From the NCBI RefSeq assembly GCF_049243985.1, contig NC_135379.1, positions 31,629,001 through 31,693,000 on the forward strand: DNA of 64,000 nt. The letters run 5' to 3'. Within the stretch, counting starts at the first letter, position 1. Each line of letters starts with the position of its first letter. The notes beneath the pieces were generated by a model that saw nothing but the letters and a program-made list of their open reading frames with translations, made no database searches and had not been told where the DNA came from. Position numbers and translations under genes: made by a program. This document shows positions 43,501 to 53,116 of this stretch, piece by piece. The DNA comes from Paroedura picta. Its lineage: Eukaryota; Chordata; Lepidosauria; Squamata; Gekkonidae.

Positions 43501-44299
43501 CCAACAGAATTCAGGAATCTGTGAGAACCTTCGGCCTTACACCAAGCGTACGTACTACTGACGTGTTTAAAAAGCAGACAGTGTGTTATGAATTGTGGCT
43601 TCAGTGTTAAGTTGAGGGGCCAGATTTTCCATACTCATTTAAATTTCACACCACTTCAGTGGTAACCAGCAAAAAAACTTCAGCAATTAAGTAACGCATC
43701 ATCCATGGGAAGAGTGTCAACTTTCAAATATAGCGGAGAGCTGCTTTGGCTGTAGCTATGATATTTGCCCACTGCTGGATAGAGTTCTCCCTGTGTTTCA
43801 AGGCAGTGTCATTTATTTACTTTGGCAGTAATTAACTAGCCCAAAGGGTAGATGTGATCTTATTTTACCTTCTGTTAATGCCACAGTTTTAAATAGTTTT
43901 GATCCGTTTCTGGTGTTCTGCAGAACAAAAACGTTTACTGCAGTTCAGTTAATAATAATTAGCCTTTGGCTAAAACAGTAAATCTGAATGTAATAAGGAG
44001 AGCTGTAAAATTCTTGCAATTCACCCCAACCAGCTGAAAGAGACCTCACTGTTAAAGCATTAGTCATCTTCTCACTTATTCACCCACTTTTTTCTTTTAC
44101 CGTTTGCATGTCTTAACTCTTTATTTCTTAACTCCTTTTATTAGAAGGAAGAATATCTGGAAACGATCTAGAAAAATATATTTCCAAGAAGACACTCTGG
44201 TACATCTGTGGTCCTCCGCCAATGATAGAATCCATCTCCAAGCTGCTAGAAGATCTTGGTGTGACTCAAAAGAACATTTTCTTTGAAAAGTGGTGGTAG
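25395..44299 (+). CDS. OXNAD1: OXNAD1, oxidoreductase NAD-binding domain-containing protein 1, complete coding region
   Basis: Seven coding exons, 25395-25516, 26349-26412, 30162-30268, 37136-37277, 41843-42085, 43439-43547 and 44145-44299, join in frame to 942 bp. They encode 313 residues against 312 in human as remembered. OXNAD1 is a ferredoxin-NADP-reductase-like flavoprotein thought to be mitochondrial; its substrate is not established. The first 50 residues are hydrophobic and basic without acidic residues, fitting a targeting signal. The FAD-binding barrel includes FKAGQWVDFFIPG and GGFSICS (about 110-116). The NAD-binding half has [10 protein letters not shown] (about 175-184), YSAKN and YICGPPPM (282-289), and ends in FEKWW. 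Start choice: the first ATG of exon 2 lies in the position of the human start. The gene shares its promoter with DPH3. Confidence 0.95.
25629..25719. mobile_element. Short palindromic MITE
   Basis: Ends are inverted copies, CTGCTTTCATACAA on both strands, with GATAATGCACTTT just inside the left arm. Total length is 91 bp. Confidence 0.6.
25931..26055. mobile_element. Short palindromic MITE
   Basis: Left CAGGGCCTATTCTTCACACA and right (inverted) CTGGGCCCATTTCGCACATA pair as arms. Subterminal GATAATGCACTTT occurs on the left and its complement on the right, shared with the MITE at 25629. Confidence 0.65.
26349..26412 (+). CDS. OXNAD1: OXNAD1 exon 3
   Basis: The acceptor is TTAAAG and the donor GAG|GTTGGT. 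The exon encodes [27 protein letters not shown](S/T)DH(M/L)ERTA is the conserved stretch after the leader, and its Met could act as a second start. Confidence 0.9.
28647..28785 (+). repeat. tRNA-headed SINE (common family), 5' part
   Basis: GAGCCAGCGTGGTGTACTGG carries the A box and GGGTTTGATTCCC the B box. The copy breaks off after the head and the start of the core. Confidence 0.8.
28960..29095 (+). repeat. L2-type LINE 3' UTR fragment
   Basis: AT-rich sequence leads to TTAACTGCCCTGAGCCAGGA, as in other L2-type tails. Confidence 0.55.
29164..29447 (+). repeat. Sauria-type SINE, complete
   Basis: GAGCCTCTTGTGGCACAGAG head, GTTCGATCCC B box, core, and Bov-B-type end GGGGATACCTTTACC. Perfect 12-bp direct repeats TATGCTACTTTT flank it (29151-29162 and 29448-29459), with one extra base at the left. 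Confidence 0.93.
30162..30268 (+). CDS. OXNAD1: OXNAD1 exon 4: start of flavin-binding barrel
   Basis: The exon lies between CTTTTAG and TG|GTAAGG. It encodes [20 protein letters not shown], then [16 protein letters not shown], with Trp split across the junction. FKAGQW is the conserved turn before the FAD-contact strand. Confidence 0.94.
32704..32894 (+). repeat. tRNA-headed SINE, second family
   Basis: GTGTGGCTCAGCGGTAATGC (A box) and AGGTTCCGTCCCTGG (B box) are followed by the GGACTGATGGTCTGATTCAG and TATAAGGTGGCTTCA tail. Confidence 0.8.
32920..33274 (+). repeat. CR1 LINE 3' end
   Basis: It matches the 49126 copy: TTTAAAAGGCTGCCATATGG, the SQHPEEVP / [11 protein letters not shown] coding remnant and the tail ATTCTATGATTCTATGA. 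Confidence 0.88.
35140..35692. repeat. GC-rich unclassified interspersed element
   Basis: A sharp GC-rich block inside AT-rich intron. CTGATTGGCC, CTGATTAGCC and CCAATCAGG recur, and GGGACGCCCTG appears twice. The right end runs into a T-rich stretch and TTGCTAGTCATCTATAAA. It may be a relative of the element at 39590, in the opposite direction. Confidence 0.4.
36845..36950. repeat. Unclassified amniote repeat tail
   Basis: AGCATCTTAAAGACCAACAT and TTACTTCATCAGATATAA resemble a widespread repeat with the words GACCAACA and TTCATCAGAT; similar words occur near 57345. Confidence 0.4.
37136..37277 (+). CDS. OXNAD1: OXNAD1 exon 5: FAD-binding motif
   Basis: The acceptor is CTTTTAG and the donor CAG|GTATGT. 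The exon encodes [20 protein letters not shown], then [16 protein letters not shown] and [10 protein letters not shown]. The GFSICS segment stands where ferredoxin-reductase relatives have RxYS. Confidence 0.95.
37340..37532 (+). mobile_element. hAT remnant, GC-rich
   Basis: The right end reads AAAGGTTGGGGACCACTGCT, the complement of the CAGTGGTCCCCAACCTT hAT terminus. The left terminus is not seen. Confidence 0.55.
39108..39355 (-). repeat. tRNA-headed SINE (common family)
   Basis: Minus-strand copy from a GAGAGCCACTTTGTTGCAGC head to the AACCAACTCTTTTTCATTG tail, with the usual CACAGGATGCCTGTGGGGAG core. Confidence 0.75.
39590..39945. repeat. GC-rich multi-hairpin element, possibly Helitron-related
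   Basis: The stretch starts near TCTACTAGTAATCAAGCCCG and contains at least five GC-rich inverted repeats: GCCCGCTGCA/TGCAGCGGG, GAGCCCCCGGCA/TGCCGGGGGCTC, GGAAGCAACTGCGAG/CTCGCAGTTGCTTCC, AAGGGGCC/GGCCCCTT and CGCCCGCGG/CCGCGGGCG, the last close to the right end. The TC-type start and terminal hairpin would fit a Helitron, but a clear CTRR end is missing. Confidence 0.45.
40560..40690 (+). repeat. L2-type LINE 3' tail
   Basis: TTGTGAACTGCCCCAAGCCC and GAGGGGTGGTATACAAGTTG, preceded by T-rich 3' UTR. Confidence 0.65.
40957..41232 (-). repeat. tRNA-headed SINE (common family), nearly complete
   Basis: The minus strand runs from TGCCAGTTTGGTGTAGTGG through GGTTCGATTCTGCG and the AAGCCGCTTTGAGCCTCC core to ATAAGAACCAACTCTTC. 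Length about 275 bp. Confidence 0.85.
41843..42085 (+). CDS. OXNAD1: OXNAD1 exon 6: NAD-binding domain
   Basis: This is the largest coding exon at 243 bp, phase 0, between CCTGTAG and CGG|GTAAGC. It encodes [15 protein letters not shown], then [19 protein letters not shown] and [15 protein letters not shown]. The GGVGINP loop binds the NAD(P) pyrophosphate in this fold. Confidence 0.95.
42310..42840 (-). repeat. L2-like LINE 3' UTR
   Basis: Minus strand: a long 3' UTR with GAAAGAGCTTCCAAAGC-type text, ending in CCTTGAGCCACCTTGCTGGG and an AT-rich tail. It is typical of squamate L2-like LINEs from memory. Confidence 0.6.
42845..43075 (-). repeat. tRNA-headed SINE (common family)
   Basis: Minus strand copy beginning AGAGCCAGCTGGGTGTAGTG and ending in the CAGCTCTTCTTGTCTTC tail. 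It is slightly deleted in the core. Confidence 0.8.
43439..43547 (+). CDS. OXNAD1: OXNAD1 exon 7
   Basis: The exon lies between TTTCAG and AAGC|GTACGT. It encodes [20 protein letters not shown], then [16 protein letters not shown] plus one base. The junction yields Gln and keeps the spacing to GRI of the last exon. Confidence 0.92.
44145..44299 (+). CDS. OXNAD1: OXNAD1 exon 8 (terminal)
   Basis: The acceptor is TTATTAG. The exon encodes [38 protein letters not shown] and NIFFEKWW, then TAG at 44297-44299. CGPPPM is the second NAD-binding signature and FEKWW the characteristic aromatic end. Confidence 0.95.
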
Positions 44300-44318
44300 A
44301 CACAGCTGCATAGCACAA

Positions 44319-44324
44319 AATAAA
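44319..44324 (+). promoter_or_regulatory. Candidate polyadenylation signal of OXNAD1
   Basis: AATAAA lies only 20 bases after the OXNAD1 stop codon. If used it would leave a very short 3' UTR. A downstream site is equally possible. Confidence 0.4.
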
Positions 44325-44846
44325 CAGAAAGGGATAATTGTATGGCAAGGTAGGTGGAAGCGGAGAGGAATGCCTACCATTTATAGACCCTGAAAGGTTT
44401 CCCCTTTATACAAGTGAGAACTTCCTGTATGAGTTTCTGTGCATTATTCTCAATTTGCTCAGTAAATTTTATAATCATGACAAATTTTATTTGCGGCTGT
44501 CTCAGATGTAACTTTGGAAGTGAAATATTTCCTTAAGCCCTGTTGGTTTTTTAAAAAAGGATATATGAGACGTTTACCTGTGCATGCAGGGCTTGGCAAG
44601 AATGTGATACGGACTGAGGTCTAAAGGAGAGTCATGCACAGGGGAAGGAAATAGTATCTCCCACTGCAAAAGACACAAGCCCAGTGTAGTGCGGCCTTTG
44701 TCTCTTTATCAGTTAGGAACTGCTGCAGTGAAAATGGCTCAAGATACCTGGAGCTGACAATGCATAGAAATTATTGAAATTTTAGCTGTTTAACCCTTCA
44801 TTGGTGCCTACCTTGGAATTGGTTAAGAAAAGCTTCCTGAGAGAGG

Positions 44847-44876
44847 AACTGTTCCTCTGACAACTGTTCCTCTGAC
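44847..44876 (+). repeat. 15-bp tandem duplication beside a palindrome
   Basis: AACTGTTCCTCTGAC occurs twice in perfect tandem, at 44847-44861 and 44862-44876. The second copy overlaps the outer end of the palindrome. Confidence 0.95.
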
Positions 44877-45071
44877 TTTGACTCACACATTTACTGTCAT
44901 GTTCTAAACCAGGGGTAGTCAAACTGCGGCCCTCCAGATGTCCATGGACTACAATCTCCAGCAAATGCTGGCAGGGGCTCATGGGAATTGTAGTCCATGG
45001 ATATCTGGAGTGCCTCAGTTTGACTACCCCTGGTTTAGAACATGACAGTAAATGTGTGAGTCAAAGTCAGA
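44871..45071. repeat. 201-bp palindrome around a hAT MITE
   Basis: The 39 bases at 44871-44909 are the exact reverse complement of 45033-45071. They flank a 123-bp MITE with imperfect arms. Symmetry breaks on both sides just outside these limits. Confidence 0.95.
44910..45032. mobile_element. Palindromic hAT MITE without target duplication
   Basis: It starts CAGGGGTAGTCAAACTGCGG and ends AGTTTGACTACCCCTG, as do the copies at 53402 and 59856. Its arms differ from each other at a few places and the left arm is shorter near the centre. The 8 bases on each side are inverted rather than direct copies. Confidence 0.9.
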
Positions 45072-45423
45072 CTGGGCACTAGTCCCCCAATGCTTTCCCT
45101 TGAGGCAAAACCGTACCAATCTCAGTGACACTTCCCTCTGAGTTTAGTGTTCAAAGTTACCTGTCTTCTTCTCCCAGGTAGGTAATCATTGGGTAAGCAC
45201 AGCCAACTCTCTATGAATAGGCTTCGTTTGGCTAATTTATACTGTCTTCACTATATAAATCAGTAAGGCGACAGCTAATTTAAAGGTGGCTGTGTCACTA
45301 CATATACATGCTAATTAGGAACTAATTACATGAAATGTCTTGAGGCTATCAAAAGATGCTAAATAAACGAATACTATGATTTGGTAAAATGTTTAAACAT
45401 CAGCCTAATTGCCTTGTTGACTT

Positions 45424-45713
45424 TCCAGAAACCTCGGGGTTTCTTGACAAGCCCTGGAAGGGTTTTCTTAATTATTTTTTTAATATATTAAAAAATATAT
45501 TGGGTGATGGTCATGTTGACCTGCACCCCTTCTCAGAATGGCCAATGATGTGCCTAGAGGGGGTGGGAAAGGGAGGGGCCTCAGGTGGGCGTGTCCACAG
45601 CTCTGCTTCCCAACTATATTCTGCCCGATCGTGCTACTTCTGGGGTTTCTCGGAGCCTGAAGAATATTTCACAGGTTTCTCAACAGTAAAACAGTTGAGA
45701 AGGGCTACTCTAG
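45424..45713 (-). mobile_element. hAT non-autonomous element (GAGAAACC family)
   Basis: On the minus strand it runs from GTAGCCCTTCTCAACTG through GAGAAACCTGTGAAATATTC and GAAACCCCAGAAGTAGCACG to AGAAACCCCGAGGTTTCTGG. From memory this is a common reptile element. Boundaries are approximate. Confidence 0.65.
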
Positions 45714-47114
45714 TGCATTCGCTATCTGTCCATGTGCTGCTTTGTTACTCTGCTTTTAGACAGGGATAGGTTTGTTTGGTTTCCCCACTGCTGCTGCAGC
45801 TGCTGATCCAGCACAGAAGCAGTGGGGCTTCTACATGGTAGGCTGCCCACTTTTTCTCGGCTGAAGCAATCTGCAAGAGCAGCCTTTTCCCCACCTGTTG
45901 TTTTTAAAATGACAATTGATCTACCTTTTTTTGTTAAAGTGCCTTTCATTGTGGAGATGGAAGGGGAAAATGCTTATCTTGGCAACGGAAGGTGCTCAAG
46001 AACTACTTTTGAACCAAAATGTTTCAGACAGAGAATGGCATAGACTGATCATTGTAACATCATCATAAATCAATTGCTGATTTTTAAAAGGCATCCTTCA
46101 GGTGCCCAGTAGAAAAATGGCTGTTGCAGGGGACCAATTGAGAAGATGGTGGCATTCAGGACAGGGCCAGTAAGATCCAGACTTTCCCATCCATGTATGT
46201 GCCAACCTGAGGGGTTATTTCTTGTGATCGTTCCCAAAAGATTGCAGCAAAGTAGGTTGGGAAGGTCCCTGGAGGTGCATAGAAGCACCAGAATACTGTG
46301 GGCAAACCCGGGGGGGGGGGGGAGGAACCAGGCACCAAAGCCAGAATAAGAAGCCCGTGTGTAACTGGCCAAAAAAGCGAAGGCTGGTATAGAGTCTACT
46401 TGTTGAAGTTTTGTTAGATGATAGGAACAGTTGTCCAGGTACGCTATCCCATTCCATGGTTGAGCAGAAGATGGGGCTGCACTGCTGAAGCTCAGGTGCA
46501 CTGCCTTCTAGACGAGAGAGACCCTGCAATTTCAGCTGCTATAGCTGGATTCCTATGCCGTCACCAAACTGGATAGCCTCTGTCTATCCATTGTATCTGA
46601 TTTTAGTTCTTTGTTAACATGCTATTTTATTCTGATCACTGTCATTCCTTTTCAGATTATGCCATTAAAGGTTTATTGATTGATTGTTTGGATGATAGAA
46701 ACACTTATAAGGAATTAGGTTCATCCAGTCTGCTGCTTCAGTTACCTTTTAAAAATATATTTGGGGATGAAAATTTACTGATTCCTCCCCCCCCTCTGGA
46801 TCTGGCCTTTTCCAAGTCATAACACCAGTCGGCTAACAGGATTGCCTTTGTATCAGCTGGGCAGCTGGGTCCACTCAGAGCTTTCTTCCCTGTGGTGGGG
46901 AACAAGAGCAAGCCTGCCTTTCCCTGATATTGATGATGATGATTGTGATGCTTCGATTTATTCCCCACCACTTCTGAAGCTGGCTCATGGCAGGTTGCAT
47001 GTCTCTTAAAACCCCCTGTTAAAAGACATGACAATCCCAACATGGCGGAGGGGTGAGGAAAGAGGGCCAAAATGATGAACTACTCATACAAGGGGGGGGG
47101 GGGGGCATCAAGCA

Positions 47115-47260
47115 AGTGCATCTTTTTATCCTGTCCTTCTTCCAAGGACCTCTGGGTGGCTTTCATGGTTCTCCCTTCCCTGTTCTCTCCTCATGATAAC
47201 CCTGTGGGTTAAGTGAGAATGTGACTAGCCCTAGCTCACCCAGTGCAGCTCCTGTCAGAC
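47115..47260 (-). repeat. Possible diverged SINE tail
   Basis: Minus strand GGGTGAGCTAGGGCTAGTCA and CTCACTTAACCCACAGGGTT recall the core of the common SINE. It is too diverged to be sure. Confidence 0.35.
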
Positions 47261-49125
47261 TGAGGATCCGAAGGCCCATCTCCCACATCCTGGACTTGCA
47301 CACCACCACCTCCCTGGCTGTCAGATGCAAGGTGTTGGTAGTGCCTAATACCAAGTGGCATACTCTCACAGCACAATCCTGAAAGAGCTCTTCATCCTCT
47401 GCTGCTGCTTGATCCGCAGGCTTCCAAATCGAATGTCTCTCATGGAGGCAGTGAAACGGAGGCACCCTTACCCAGCGGGGGAATGCCCAGATATTCCCCT
47501 GGTACATATAGTCATGCTTTTACTGTTGGGGTACATTTCCCCTCCCTGCAACTTGAGCGAGGCACATGGTCATTGTTCAGGACAGCTGAGAGTCCGTTAA
47601 GAAACAAAATATGTGTTTGAATCCCTAAAATGCCCTTAACTTCTCTCTTCCTCTGAGTCCTCACAGCAGGCAACTTCTTAATATTTCCCAGTTCATTTTT
47701 AACTCCTCTTAGTCACTGGCAGACTTTCATAGCAGTGTATATTTCCCAGTCTTGATATGTGCAAGGAGAATTTATTAGAGGAGCATTAATTCCCCTTGAT
47801 TTCAGATGTGCCATGTCATTACCCTCATGGGTAGGGGGTGGGCGGGGGGAGGAGAGACTGGGTTGGTTCAGTGCGGAGCACCCAGGGAGCGGAGCTGTTG
47901 TCAACTTGGATGAATAGTGAAGACGCCTCTTCCTTTGAAATGCCAATTCTGATCTTTTTAAATTCTCTGAGCCGCTGGGAATTAATCTTCCTGAAAAGGG
48001 AGATTACCTATGACAGTAGCTGTGTCAGGCTTAAAGTGGGACTATAAACCAGTGTTCTGCAGCAGACATTTAAAATAAAACTCTTTCCTTTAAAACTCGT
48101 AGCAACTGAAGAGAGGGCAGAATATGACGGATGGTACTTCTAGAGATGCCACAGCATAAGCATGAATCAGTGTTTTATGGAGCCCTGCTTCTTCGCAAAT
48201 GCTAGCTGTGTGAGGGTCTCAAGTCATTTCCTGCTGGCTTGTCTAATTCCCTCCCTCCCCTCTCCTCACATTTTCTGTGTTCTTTTGTCAATGCCTTATA
48301 CTGGCTGATTGCCACAAGGACATGCCTCTCTAATTGCAGGCAGTCACCCACCCCTAGACAGTTCCGTAAGGTGGTCATTCCTCTGCAAGCCTGATTGTTA
48401 CAGCGGATCTCTCTTACCTGGTGAATTTCCAAGCACAGAAATGGCTTTGTGATCTAGCCTCCGTGGGGAACGGGGTTGCTGGTTAGTCCAGTGTGTTGAT
48501 TAACAAAGCTTGTATCCAGTGATAAGCAGGCAGCTGCATCAAGTGGGCTGTGGCCATGCCTGGGAGAACCTTCAGCCTGCTTCACCACTACCTGCTTGGT
48601 GCTGCTGCCCTCTCTCTGCCACGTAAGGGTGACTTAAGTGGCATCCAGCTGAGTCATTTGGCTGGAATGCTGGGAATCATTTCTGTAGTGTCTGTTCCAT
48701 TGAGTGCCTTACTTACCTGTCACCACCCTGGTAGAAGGTAGCAGTGCCAGGAAGACTTGGGTGAGCCCCTGGGTATACTGCTTAACCAGGTGCAAATGAA
48801 TGAAGCTTCTACTGTACAGTTTACCAAATAGGACTTGTCTTTACTAATACAAACACTTGAACGATAGTGTGATAATCTCACTATAATAATATATACTTAT
48901 CGAACAAATGGCTGTTACACACAGGAAGCATGTAATATAGAATTTGTAGCCAACTAAATACAATGATATTGCAGACTTGTTGGGCAATCCCCCTAAATAC
49001 TAATATCTAAGTTTTAAACCCACTCAGTGGTAGCTGGGAAGAGTACAAAGAGCTCTGTCACATCTCCATGGAAAGCACAGTGCTCACATTCCTGTGACAT
49101 ACTTTACTCTGCTCTGGTTTGGCTT

Positions 49126-49683
49126 CACTTGGAGTAATGTGTTCAGTTTTGGGCACCACAGAGGAATGTAGACAAACTGGAGCATGTCCAGAGGAGGGCA
49201 ACAAAGATGGTGAGGGGTTTGTAGACCAAGACATATGTGGAAAGATTGGGGGAGCTTGGTCTGTTTAGCCTGGAGAGGAGACGACTGAGAGGGGATCTGA
49301 TAACCATCTTAAAGTATTTAAAAGGCTGCCATATGGAAGATGGAGCAGAGTTGTTCTCTCTGGTCCCAGAGGGACAGACCAGAACCAATGGGATGAAATT
49401 AATTCAAAAGAAATTCAGTCTAAACATCAGGAAGAAGTTCCTCACCGTGAGAGCAGTTTCTCAGTGGAACAGGCTTCCTCGGGAGGTGGTGGGTTCTCCA
49501 TATTTGGAAATTTGTAAACAGAGGCTAGATAGCCATCTGACGGAGAGGCTGATTATGTGAAGGTTCAAGGGGGTGGCAGGCTACAGTAGATGAGCAATAG
49601 GGTTGTAAGTGTCCTGCATAGTGCAGGGGGTTGGACTAGATGACCCATGAGATCCCTTCTAACTCTATTATTCTATGATTCTA
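49126..49683 (+). repeat. CR1 LINE 3' end, longest copy
   Basis: It opens in coding sequence (HLE*CVQFWAPQRN-like) and holds an open frame with LGLFSLERRRLRGDLITILK, then [20 protein letters not shown] and LEICKQRLDSHLTERL, the standard CR1 ORF2 C terminus. The tail is ATTATTCTATGATTCTA. Confidence 0.92.
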
Positions 49684-52635
49684 CATATGAAAAAATAGTT
49701 TGGCAGGCTGTGCCACAATCACCTTCAAGACCTGGTATTTCAACAGCACATCTGTACCATTGCCAAAGCCTGTTTGTATTCTGTTAGCCATCTTCCATAT
49801 TTTACATGGCAAGTCAAATCCTGCAGGCCTCTATGGCATTTTTCAGATTATGGTATCGGGTGGAACTGATTTCATCTTCCTTGGTAACTAGTTATTTTGT
49901 GCGGATGCTTTACTTACGAATCTTCTGGGACTTCTAATGCATCTTAATGGTCTAATAGTGATACAAGAGCATTAAAAAAATACAACCACCTAGTCGTTCA
50001 TAGTTTCTTTGATGTGGAGCCCCCATAATTGAAGAAAATACAAGAGTATTCATGCAGACTAATATTGTGACAGCTGATTTATCCTACAGGAGAAATCTGT
50101 GCAAGTCTCAGCAAAATTGCATGGAGAAGATGGCTGACCTGCATTTGCTGGAAGTGTGGCTTTCTAAACAGTAGCTTCATTAGAATGAAAGGAAAATAAG
50201 AGTGCAATTCAAAACCAATTTCAGTATGCTCATTTTGCTTGTAAACAGTAGTGGGTAGAATGGACAGAAATTGTCTCTGTTGTATGAGGATTTTTTCCTT
50301 CCCAGGAGCACCTGTTTGTACCTTAAGCTTTTTTACATTTGAAAATAGGATTTGTGAAGTTAGTATTAAAGGGCAGAAAGTGATGGCGAAAAGTGTGGGC
50401 GAGTGAGAGATTTTCTCTGTAAATATATTTGGTGGGGGAATGTCATCCTCCCTTTTTGAAATGGTCAATGTGGGACATTTGTTCCAAAGGCAACAGTGTG
50501 GTAGGACTGGTGATTCTCTCTCTACCTTGTAAAAAAAACCTGCTTCTTCATGTTCCTTACAATTCTTTTTCGTGTGGGTAGCAAAATCTTTATGCATTTT
50601 GTAGGGCAGATCTCGAAATAGGATCGGGAAGCACGAAGGAGGAGCCGTTGCTCTGGCTGAGCACCTAAGAGGTCCAAGATTGAAACTCAAGTGAACGGCT
50701 TGATTAAATCTTTAACTGAGCCTCTGAAATGCTGCTGCTAATCAGCCCTCGCAGCAGGCAATTCTAACGAAGTATAAGGCATGTGTCCCCCTTCCGTTCG
50801 TAGCCTCCTAACAGCTCTATGAGGGAGTTTGCTGCAGGTACCGTCTTCTTAGTGTCCATTCACACAGACCGGTCTTCCATGCAGTGGGAGTGTGAAATTG
50901 CTATCCACACCTTGTGATTTCTAGGGGCAACGACATGGCTGCAGGAGTCGCCCTGAGGCAACTACATCCTACATAACAGGGACAGCAGTCACATGAATAT
51001 TACTGATTCTGATGCTCTCAAACACAGGCTGTCTCAAATATAAATTAAGATGTTTGTAGTACAACAAACTGCATCTTTACTCCGGTACTCCGGCCCCTCT
51101 CCCCACCTTTGTTCTTCCCACTACCCCCCCCCTTCCCCGCACCCTGGGGAACTGTAAAGCTGATTTTTTTTTACTTCTTTAATGCATCAAAGCCTTCTAT
51201 TTGATTCATCAGGTTCATAAATTCAAGATCATGTCTGCAGCTTCTGTACTGTTCTTCTGAACCAGTGGTAAATTTACGACCTATTACTACCATCCTTTGG
51301 CATGAGGAAAGGTCGCCAGTCTGTCATTTACCGTTCATTGACTGTTATTTCTCCCAGAAGGTAGTATTTTCTTTAGATGCTCACTCTACAGTACCCATTT
51401 CTTCCATTCATACAGATGTTTATTTCTGTTATTTTTCTATGACATATCCATTCTACATTGAGACTATATCTTGAGTTTGCGAGAAGCATTTTCTTTGGGG
51501 GGGGGCATAGGTTTGTCTAAGGAAGGCACTCTCTCCTCCCTTCCGCCTAACCACAATAGCAAATTGGGCTTTGTGCTATTATACTGTGCGACTAAATATG
51601 TTTCTCAACTCTCATTGAGGCAGCTGTGACTCCCAGAGTAAATATGCTGGCAGAAGTTATGCATGGGATGTCCAAGTGAAGTTCAGTTCATGAGTACATG
51701 TGCATCCCCAATTGGTAGTTACTGCCCATCATCTTTAACATAGAACCATTATTTAAGTCTGACAGAATTGTTCCATCTGGGTGGGGAAGTGATTAAAAAC
51801 AATTCAGAGTAAATTTGGTCAAACCGTGAACCTTGGGGATCACATGGACATCTTGAACAGTTCATACCATGTGTGTCCTTTATTTCCGCTCCCCCTTGCC
51901 ATTTTTTACAATTCCCACCCAACTCCCCAGATGTTTAGGATCCAAATGATACTTAGAACAATGCAAGGGTGGGGAATGCCTGGAAACTGGGACCCAGCTT
52001 GGTAACAGAGAAATAAGATGCCTGGAGATTTGGTAGGGGAGGAAGAAGAGCCTAAATGCATAGCAGGCAGGATGGGATGTAGTAATGAATGTTGCTATTG
52101 GAGGTACCTCCTGGAAATTACCTAGTGGAGTTTGCCATTGGGCCTAGCAGGAACATTTGCTCAGCGGAAACTATATTGGACTGAATTCTGTGGATACGGA
52201 AAGCCTGGCTATAGCATTCTTTTATTTTTACTGAGTATGGCTCTGGCCACTTTAAAACACAGGCTAACATTGTATTCGAATTGCAATTAAATAGCAGATT
52301 ATGGCACGGACTTTACATGGTTGCTTGGGGGTGGACAGCTGCCTTTGTTGAATTCCATCAGTAATTAAAGCTATTTACAATGCAATTTTCCTAATATTCG
52401 GCTGAGTTGCTGAAGCCAAAGTAAACATGCTTCAATCACTGAAAAAATGCTTTAAATGGTTTGGTGCACTGTGTGAAATGAAGTGATTTAAACTATCCTT
52501 CTATTATCTTTTATGTGGCCATTTGAAGTAGTACAGTTTGGCTTTAAAACGTTCTGCAAATTGCAGTCTCTCGTAGATGAAACTGACAGTTTAAAAAATA
52601 GCTTAAGATGCATGATGTGCACCTAGAGACCACAT

Positions 52636-52641
52636 TTTATT
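52636..52641 (-). promoter_or_regulatory. Candidate distal polyadenylation signal of RFTN1
   Basis: On the minus strand this is AATAAA, about 1.5 kb after the RFTN1 stop. A second minus-strand AATAAA lies at 52902-52907. Either gives a 3' UTR that includes the 53402-53537 hairpin. Confidence 0.4.
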
Positions 52642-53027
52642 GAGTCAAAATACTTTACAGAAAAACTAATGGGAACTATCAGACATACATCAGCCAGTAA
52701 GGGGAAAAAAGCCATATTGTTTATAGGCTTCGAGTTTCAATTTGTGTAAGGACAAAAGGCATTTTCAAAACACTTTACTGATTCTACACATGGCCCAAAT
52801 GCAGGCCTAAGTGGGGTTGCCTATTAATGAAGGAAACAACTCCAGAAGGGACTGAGAATTCAAGGATGTTCCAGAGCTTTACAAATTCAAACCACACATG
52901 TTTTATTGTAAAGATGAATATACTTCCAAAATGAGAACAATGAATTGTACATCATGTACTAATAGTGTGTGTGTGTGAATTTGCTTATTAATTGGTGTGT
53001 TTTAAGAATATAGTAGGAGGGAAGGCA

Positions 53028-53116
53028 GCATGGTATACCCAGTCTCATCAGATCACAGAAGCTAAGCAGGGTCAGAACTTGGAAGGGAAACCACCAAGAA
53101 AGACCCTCTGCTTCAA
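53028..53116 (+). repeat. 5S-rRNA-derived sequence (SINE head or pseudogene)
   Basis: AGTCTCATCAGATCACAGAA, GCTAAGCAGGGTC and ACTTGGAAGGGAAACCACCA follow 5S rRNA (GTCTGATCTCGGAAGCTAAG, ACTTGGATGGGAGACCGCCT) closely. Squamates have 5S-derived SINEs, which is the likelier origin. It lies within the possible RFTN1 3' UTR. Confidence 0.75.

Larger units (their letters stand above)
44325..52635. other. Convergent intergenic region OXNAD1 / RFTN1
   Basis: This lies between the 3' ends of OXNAD1 (+) and RFTN1 (-). It contains the 44871-45071 palindrome, a hAT element (45424-45713) and a CR1 copy (49126-49683). The remainder is mainly unique sequence with long G or C runs. A 203-codon open frame at 50079-50690 (-) has no recognisable relative. 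Confidence 0.6.

Noticed and set aside
49237-49560. 107-codon frame with a clear protein family match
   Set aside because: It is the C terminus of a CR1 LINE polymerase, annotated as repeat and not as a host gene.
53028-53116. Functional 5S rRNA gene
   Set aside because: Only about 85 bases match, with several changes and no complete 5S length. A SINE head or pseudogene fits better.
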